A DNA stretch of 10,623 nucleotides from an uncultured Clostridia bacterium (GTDB lineage Bacteria; Bacillota; Clostridia; Oscillospirales; Acutalibacteraceae). Made by a program: the position numbers and the translations under genes. Under the pieces are notes generated by a model. It made no database searches and was not told where the DNA came from. It worked only from the letters and a program-made list of their open reading frames with translations. The stretch covers positions 1-10,623 of the forward strand of contig CAJFUH010000088.1 in NCBI GenBank assembly GCA_904420155.1. Direction: 5' to 3'. The number at the start of each line of letters is the position of its first letter. Positions within the stretch are counted from its first letter, which is position 1. Shown in pieces: positions 6,625 through 10,623 of the stretch.

Positions 6625-6653
6625 TTGACTTCCTAATTTTTGTGGTATATAAT
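6625..6653 (+). promoter_or_regulatory. Strong sigma-A-type promoter of the GH84 gene
   Basis: TTGACT (6625-6630) and a perfect TATAAT (6648-6653) are separated by 17 bp, the best match to consensus in the window. Transcription should start near 6660. It is followed by a leader of about 220 nt before the TTG start of the GH84 gene. Confidence 0.8.
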
Positions 6654-6659
6654 AAAGAC

Positions 6660-6880
6660 AATTGTTTCCATATAAAAGAAGGAGAGGTGAAAAATTTTTA
6701 GATATTCTGAATGATTAGACAGCCTTTCTGAATTGCTGACAGTTTTCCACATATTACATAGCCGCGGAAAAATATCAGATTCCCTGATAAAAGACCCACT
6801 TGCTTTTCCCGGTTAGGAAAGAATCGTCAAGAGCCCTTCCAGGGCAACAGAAAGGCCGAAACAAAAGGAGGAAAGAAGAA
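6660..6880 (+). other. Long 5' leader of the GH84 gene
   Basis: About 220 nt separate the predicted transcription start from the TTG start codon. Near its 5' end lies AAGGAGAGGTG (6679-6689), a Shine-Dalgarno-like element not followed by any usable frame; the GTG at 6687 opens only four codons. A stem GCCCT/AGGGC with loop TCC (6833-6845) lies about 20 bases before the real ribosome binding site. I compared the leader by eye with common riboswitch cores, including c-di-GMP type I, and recognise none. No terminator-like hairpin with a T-tract is present, so classic attenuation is unlikely. Confidence 0.45.
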
Positions 6881-9800
6881 TTGAAGAAATTTGTAAAGCG
6901 TTTGTTGGGCATAACCCTTGCCGCTTGCATGGTGATGAGCGCGACAACGGCGTCTGCGGTATCGCAGGATGGGGGCCAAATGGCAACGGCTTCCATTTCC
7001 ACTATGGCTGCCGGGGATACCAATTTGGCCTTAAACAAATCTGTTACCGCCAATGAAGTAGAGCCTGGGACCAAATTTACCGCTGATTTGGCCGTGGATG
7101 GCGACACCTCTACCCGCTGGGCTTCGGACGCTATGAAGAACACGCCGGGGGATAAATGGATCCGGGTGGATTTTGGCGAAGAGACCACGTTTGATACGGT
7201 CAATATCCTGTGGGAACAGTTGAATATTCTGCATTACCGTTTGGAAGTTTCCAACGATATCAGCTCCGACGACAATTGGACGACTATTTATGAGAGCGAT
7301 TCCCGCATCAGTACCAAGGATGAGAGTATTCTATTGCCTCAGGACGCAACCGGCAGATATTTGCGCATTTATGTCACCGATTGCGACGGGGCGGATTCCA
7401 ACTGGGATTCCGTTTCCATTTTTGAGCTGGAAGTTTATTATTCGGGCGGGAGCACCGAACCGGAAGAACCTACCGGCAATTATGTCGTTTATCCCATTCC
7501 ACAAAAAGTGACGGATTCTGAGGAAACGGTGGAATTGACCGATACCATCAATGTCATCAAAGAGGACGGCATTGACACGGTCACCCAGAACCGCGTGGAT
7601 GAAGTGCTGACAGAACATGGGTACGCTGTAGAATACAGCGATTCGGCCGCAGAAGGAAAGACCAACCTTTATATCGGTATCAATGGCTCCGGAGGGGCTG
7701 CGGACAGCTATGCAGGTATTCCCAAGGACGTTTTTGCCGAAGGAGAAAACAAATATGACATGCATGTGGTCCAGGTCAATGAAAACGGGGATATCGTGAT
7801 CCTGGGTAAGGATACCGACGCCGCTTTCTATGGTCTGGCTACCTTAGAGCAGGTATTGGACCAGGCGGAAAACAATACCTTGAAGGTTTCCACTTTTGAG
7901 GATTATTCCAATCAGAAGTACCGCGGCGCCGTAGAAGGGTACTATGGGTATCCCTGGTCGGTAGACGGTACGCTCAGCTGGATGGATTACGCCAAACGCT
8001 ACAAAATGAATATCTTCCTCTATGGTCCCAAGAGCGACCCCTATCACTTGGGCAAATGGAAAGAGGAATATCCCGTAGAATTGACGGAAGAAGAAAAGGC
8101 CCACGGCGTATTGTCCCAGGACGATATCCGTACGATTACGGATAAAGCGGCGGAATGTAATGTGGACTTTGTGTGGGTGGCCCATCCGGCCATGCAGAAC
8201 GGGATTAATTTTGGTTCTCAGGAGACCATCGATCAGGGCGTACAGGATCTGATGACCAAATTTGACCATATGTATGATCTGGGTGTGCGGGAATTCGGCG
8301 TATTCCTGGATGATATTCCCTATGGAAGCGCCAATGGTTCCAGCCATGCTTATTTGATTGACCAGGTGCAGAAAAAACTTTATGAGACCTACAATACCGA
8401 AGGAGTAGCACCGGAAGATCAGATTAAACCGTTGTTCTTTACCCCGACTTATTACACGGTTTACGGGGCAAGTTCCGGTTATTTATCCGCTTTCCGCGAC
8501 ATCCACGAGGATGTTGTTATTTGCTTTACTGGAAACGATGTATTCTCCGATATCAGCAATGCAGACGCCGCCCAATACGAGGAGTGGATCGGACGTACTC
8601 CTTGCCTGTGGTGGAATTATCCGGTCAACGACAACGATGACAACGTATTTTATACCTGCCCCATTGATTCTTTCTATTCTCAGGATTCAGATCTCTCCAA
8701 TTTTATTGGTATTGTATCCAATCCGATGAATTTTGAGGAAGCCTCCAAAGTAGCTTTCTTTGCCATTGCCGATTATTCCTGGAACCCGGGCGCCTTTAAC
8801 GCCCAGCAAAACTGGAACCATTGCTTTGATTCCATCATCCCGGATGATCCCGAGATGGCGGAGGCGCTCAAAGTAGTGTACGGCAGCTTGAATAAGAAGA
8901 TAGAGCCCACTGATCTGCGGAAGTTGTACAATCAGTATAAGAGCGAAGTAGGCACCGGATCGACGGAAGCCGCAGTTGCTTTGCGTGACAAGATGGTGGA
9001 AATCATCAATTCCATCGAAAAGATTGAAACGTTGCAGAACAGCGAGAACCCGTCTTACCGTCTGCTGGTCAGCGAAGCGCAAACCAGCATGAACAAACTG
9101 TACGATATGGCTATGGTCATTAAGGGCGTTTTGAATGCAACCTTGGAAAGCGATCCTTTGACCATTTATCAGGGCTATTATAGTGCGACATTAGCCTATG
9201 ACCGTTTAAATATCGTGGAGAATCCCCGCTATGAGATGACGTCTCTGGAAGGAGCAGGCGAGGAAATTACGGTCAACAAATTGAGCGCGGTTCCGTCCGA
9301 CACCTATATGCGCCCGTTTGTGGACTATATTATTGGAATATTGGATACTGTAGAGCTTCCCGACCTGGACCCTGATCTGGCAGGCGTACAGAGCGTTACC
9401 ATCGACTCCGGCGACGCACAGGTGAAACAAGGGGAAACCGGACAGTACAGCGCTTCTGTGGTAGCAGAACGTGAAGACGCTGTAGAAGTGGTTTGGAGCG
9501 TAGAAGGGAATACCGACAAGACAACCACCATTTCTTCCAATGGTTTGCTGACTATGGGCAAGAACGAGCTGGCTCAGGAAGTTACTGTGCGGGCTACTTC
9601 CGCTTATGATCCTTCTAAATCCGATACCACTCAGGTGACGGTATTGGATCGTGTGTATGAAGACCCCACCATCCCCACTAACGTAGCGTTTAACGCTGTT
9701 GTTTTGGGATCCACCGGTGATCCCACCGGAGTAGAGGTTCCCGAAAGGGCGCTGGATGAAAACGAAGAAACCAAGTGGTGCCCGGGCTCCAACACCAAGA

Positions 9801-10623
9801 CGAACCAGTGGATGGCAATTGACCTGGGAGCCACTAAGACCATCAGCGAGTGGAAGGTCCTGCATGCCGGTTCCGAAGGCGCCGCTTATATTACCAGGGA
9901 TTTTTCTCTACAGGTGCTCAAGGATCCCAACGCCACCCCAGAACAGCTCAAGGATCAAAATTATTTGGGCGACGATAATAATTGGGAAACAGTAAGGCGC
10001 ATTTCGAATAACAGCGCGAACATCACGGATATCGTCTTTGACGAACCGGTTGTAGGCCGTTATTTCCGCCTGTTTGTAGCGGACGGCGGAGCAGGCGGAT
10101 ATCCGGCCACCCGTATTTATGAATGGCGGATGATGGGCGTCGACACGGAGATCGTTTCTCAGACTTACAATCTGTCTGTAGATCCCGCTATCCAGCATGG
10201 TTCCGTTGTAATTGAATCCGCCCATTATCAGGCAGGGGCCCGTGTCAATCTTCAGATTGTCCCGGAGCAAGGTTATCAGTTGAAAGCCGGTTCCCTCAAG
10301 TATAACGGGAATGTCATTACGGACAACCGCTTTATCATGCCGGAAGAAAATGTTGTGATTACCGCAGAATTTGAACCGGTTTCTTCTACGGAAACGTATC
10401 AGGTCACCGTATCCCCCACCGAAAATGGTAAAGTAACGGTGAACCCGACCGAAGCCGAGGAAGGAACCGTCATCACCGTGACTGTAACTCCGGAGCAGGG
10501 ATATCGCCTGGTAGAAGGATCCCTGAAAGCTAACGGCACAGTGATTGAAGGAAATCAGTTTGCCATGCCGGCGGAAGACGTCACTGTTACGGCGGAATTT
10601 GAAGAGATCCCAGTACAGGTTGT
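6881..10623 (+). CDS. Secreted multidomain GH84 beta-N-acetylglucosaminidase, 3' end beyond window
   Basis: 1247 codons are visible and the gene continues past the edge. The start is TTG, with AAAGGAGG (6864-6871) nine bases upstream; no ATG lies between the upstream stop (6788) and the signal peptide. Order of parts: signal peptide (1-26, cut after ASA); CBM32/F5-8C domain (48-187); GH20b-like N-terminal domain (201-335); GH84 catalytic barrel (347 to about 645); helical region (to about 830); Ig-like Big_2-type domain (836-923); second CBM32 (934-1087); two divergent InlB B-type repeats (from 1096 and 1173). By comparison with BtGH84 and NagJ, the catalytic pair is D477-D478 (FLDD). Supporting substrate-binding residues are G353 (EGYYG), K384 (YGPKSD), Y525, N579 and D584 (WWNYPVND), and N614 (NPM), so it should be active. 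GH84 removes terminal beta-GlcNAc from mucin or O-GlcNAc glycans by substrate-assisted catalysis. It is probably extracellular; the anchor is not visible. Confidence 0.93.
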   Translation, partial: MKKFVKRLLGITLAACMVMSATTASAVSQDGGQMATASISTMAAGDTNLALNKSVTANEVEPGTKFTADLAVDGDTSTRWASDAMKNTPGDKWIRVDFGEETTFDTVNILWEQLNILHYRLEVSNDISSDDNWTTIYESDSRISTKDESILLPQDATGRYLRIYVTDCDGADSNWDSVSIFELEVYYSGGSTEPEEPTGNYVVYPIPQKVTDSEETVELTDTINVIKEDGIDTVTQNRVDEVLTEHGYAVEYSDSAAEGKTNLYIGINGSGGAADSYAGIPKDVFAEGENKYDMHVVQVNENGDIVILGKDTDAAFYGLATLEQVLDQAENNTLKVSTFEDYSNQKYRGAVEGYYGYPWSVDGTLSWMDYAKRYKMNIFLYGPKSDPYHLGKWKEEYPVELTEEEKAHGVLSQDDIRTITDKAAECNVDFVWVAHPAMQNGINFGSQETIDQGVQDLMTKFDHMYDLGVREFGVFLDDIPYGSANGSSHAYLIDQVQKKLYETYNTEGVAPEDQIKPLFFTPTYYTVYGASSGYLSAFRDIHEDVVICFTGNDVFSDISNADAAQYEEWIGRTPCLWWNYPVNDNDDNVFYTCPIDSFYSQDSDLSNFIGIVSNPMNFEEASKVAFFAIADYSWNPGAFNAQQNWNHCFDSIIPDDPEMAEALKVVYGSLNKKIEPTDLRKLYNQYKSEVGTGSTEAAVALRDKMVEIINSIEKIETLQNSENPSYRLLVSEAQTSMNKLYDMAMVIKGVLNATLESDPLTIYQGYYSATLAYDRLNIVENPRYEMTSLEGAGEEITVNKLSAVPSDTYMRPFVDYIIGILDTVELPDLDPDLAGVQSVTIDSGDAQVKQGETGQYSASVVAEREDAVEVVWSVEGNTDKTTTISSNGLLTMGKNELAQEVTVRATSAYDPSKSDTTQVTVLDRVYEDPTIPTNVAFNAVVLGSTGDPTGVEVPERALDENEETKWCPGSNTKTNQWMAIDLGATKTISEWKVLHAGSEGAAYITRDFSLQVLKDPNATPEQLKDQNYLGDDNNWETVRRISNNSANITDIVFDEPVVGRYFRLFVADGGAGGYPATRIYEWRMMGVDTEIVSQTYNLSVDPAIQHGSVVIESAHYQAGARVNLQIVPEQGYQLKAGSLKYNGNVITDNRFIMPEENVVITAEFEPVSSTETYQVTVSPTENGKVTVNPTEAEEGTVITVTVTPEQGYRLVEGSLKANGTVIEGNQFAMPAEDVTVTAEFEEIPVQV
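10166..10611 (+). repeat. Tandem divergent InlB-type repeats within the GH84 protein
   Basis: Two related units begin at residues 1096 (YNLSVDPAIQHGSV) and 1173 (YQVTVSPTENGKV), 77 residues apart. Shared landmarks in each are a V.P...G.V start, a PEQGYxL(K/V)xGSL turn, an NG.VI...F.MP segment and a V.(I/V)TAEFE end. This is the pattern of the divergent InlB B-repeat (PF18998), common in clostridial surface proteins as a stalk. The window ends just after the second unit, so more copies may follow. Confidence 0.8.

Noticed and set aside
6687..6701. Four-codon leader peptide starting at GTG after AAGGAG
   Set aside because: The spacing from AAGGAG to GTG is only two bases, and the peptide is too short to suggest attenuation.
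6114..6880. tRNA-Ala as an integration site for a mobile element
   Set aside because: No repeat of the tRNA 3' end, no integrase and no foreign genes are seen downstream; the next gene is a normal CAZyme with typical composition.
9206..9865. Reverse-strand frames opposite the GH84 gene, including one of 219 codons
   Set aside because: The + strand frame is unambiguously coding with conserved domains; the reverse frames are by-products of its codon composition.

Overview
The window reads like the chromosome of an anaerobic, low-to-mid GC Gram-positive bacterium, most likely a gut-associated member of the Clostridia; an Oscillospirales-type organism is my guess and is not proven. The signs are strong AGGAGG-type ribosome binding sites, near-consensus sigma-A promoters (TTGACT-17-TATAAT, and TTGATT-18-TATAAT with an extended -10), Rho-independent terminators, a TTG start codon, a PhoP-type TTAACA box, and an exported GH84 glycosidase related to clostridial mucin-degrading enzymes. 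All genes lie on the + strand. I see no insertion sequence, phage gene, CRISPR array or defence cassette.

Layout. Positions 1-243 are the C-terminal end of a PaaI-like hotdog thioesterase. An AT-rich gap follows, ending in four TTAACA-like repeats at an exact 11-bp period (489-527). These directly precede a Na+/phosphate cotransporter with a C-terminal PhoU-like domain (605-2275) and a strong terminator (2292-2346). Next come a LURP-one/YxjI-type tubby-fold protein with its own promoter (2473-2970), the ribosome-associated GTPase TypA/BipA with its own promoter (3069-4889), and a DEDDh 3'-5' exonuclease fused to a zinc ribbon (5019-5894). A single tRNA-Ala(GGC) with promoter and terminator follows (6066-6226).

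The stretch 6231-6880 has no convincing protein gene. It holds an orphan terminator (6361-6391), a possible 25-codon micro-ORF, an AT-rich palindrome, a near-perfect promoter and a leader of about 220 nt. This leads into a very large secreted GH84 beta-N-acetylglucosaminidase that starts with TTG at 6881 and runs off the right edge. Its visible order is signal peptide, CBM32, GH20b-like domain, GH84 catalytic domain, helical region, Ig-like domain, CBM32, and at least two InlB-like repeats.

These are mostly independent transcription units rather than one pathway. The clearest regulatory story is phosphate-starvation control of the Na+/Pi transporter through the PhoP box. The clearest niche signal is the GH84 enzyme, which suggests growth on host mucin or other GlcNAc-bearing glycans. 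I found no convincing new multi-gene system. The most rewarding items are the PhoP box, the GH84 upstream region and architecture, and the orphan terminator.
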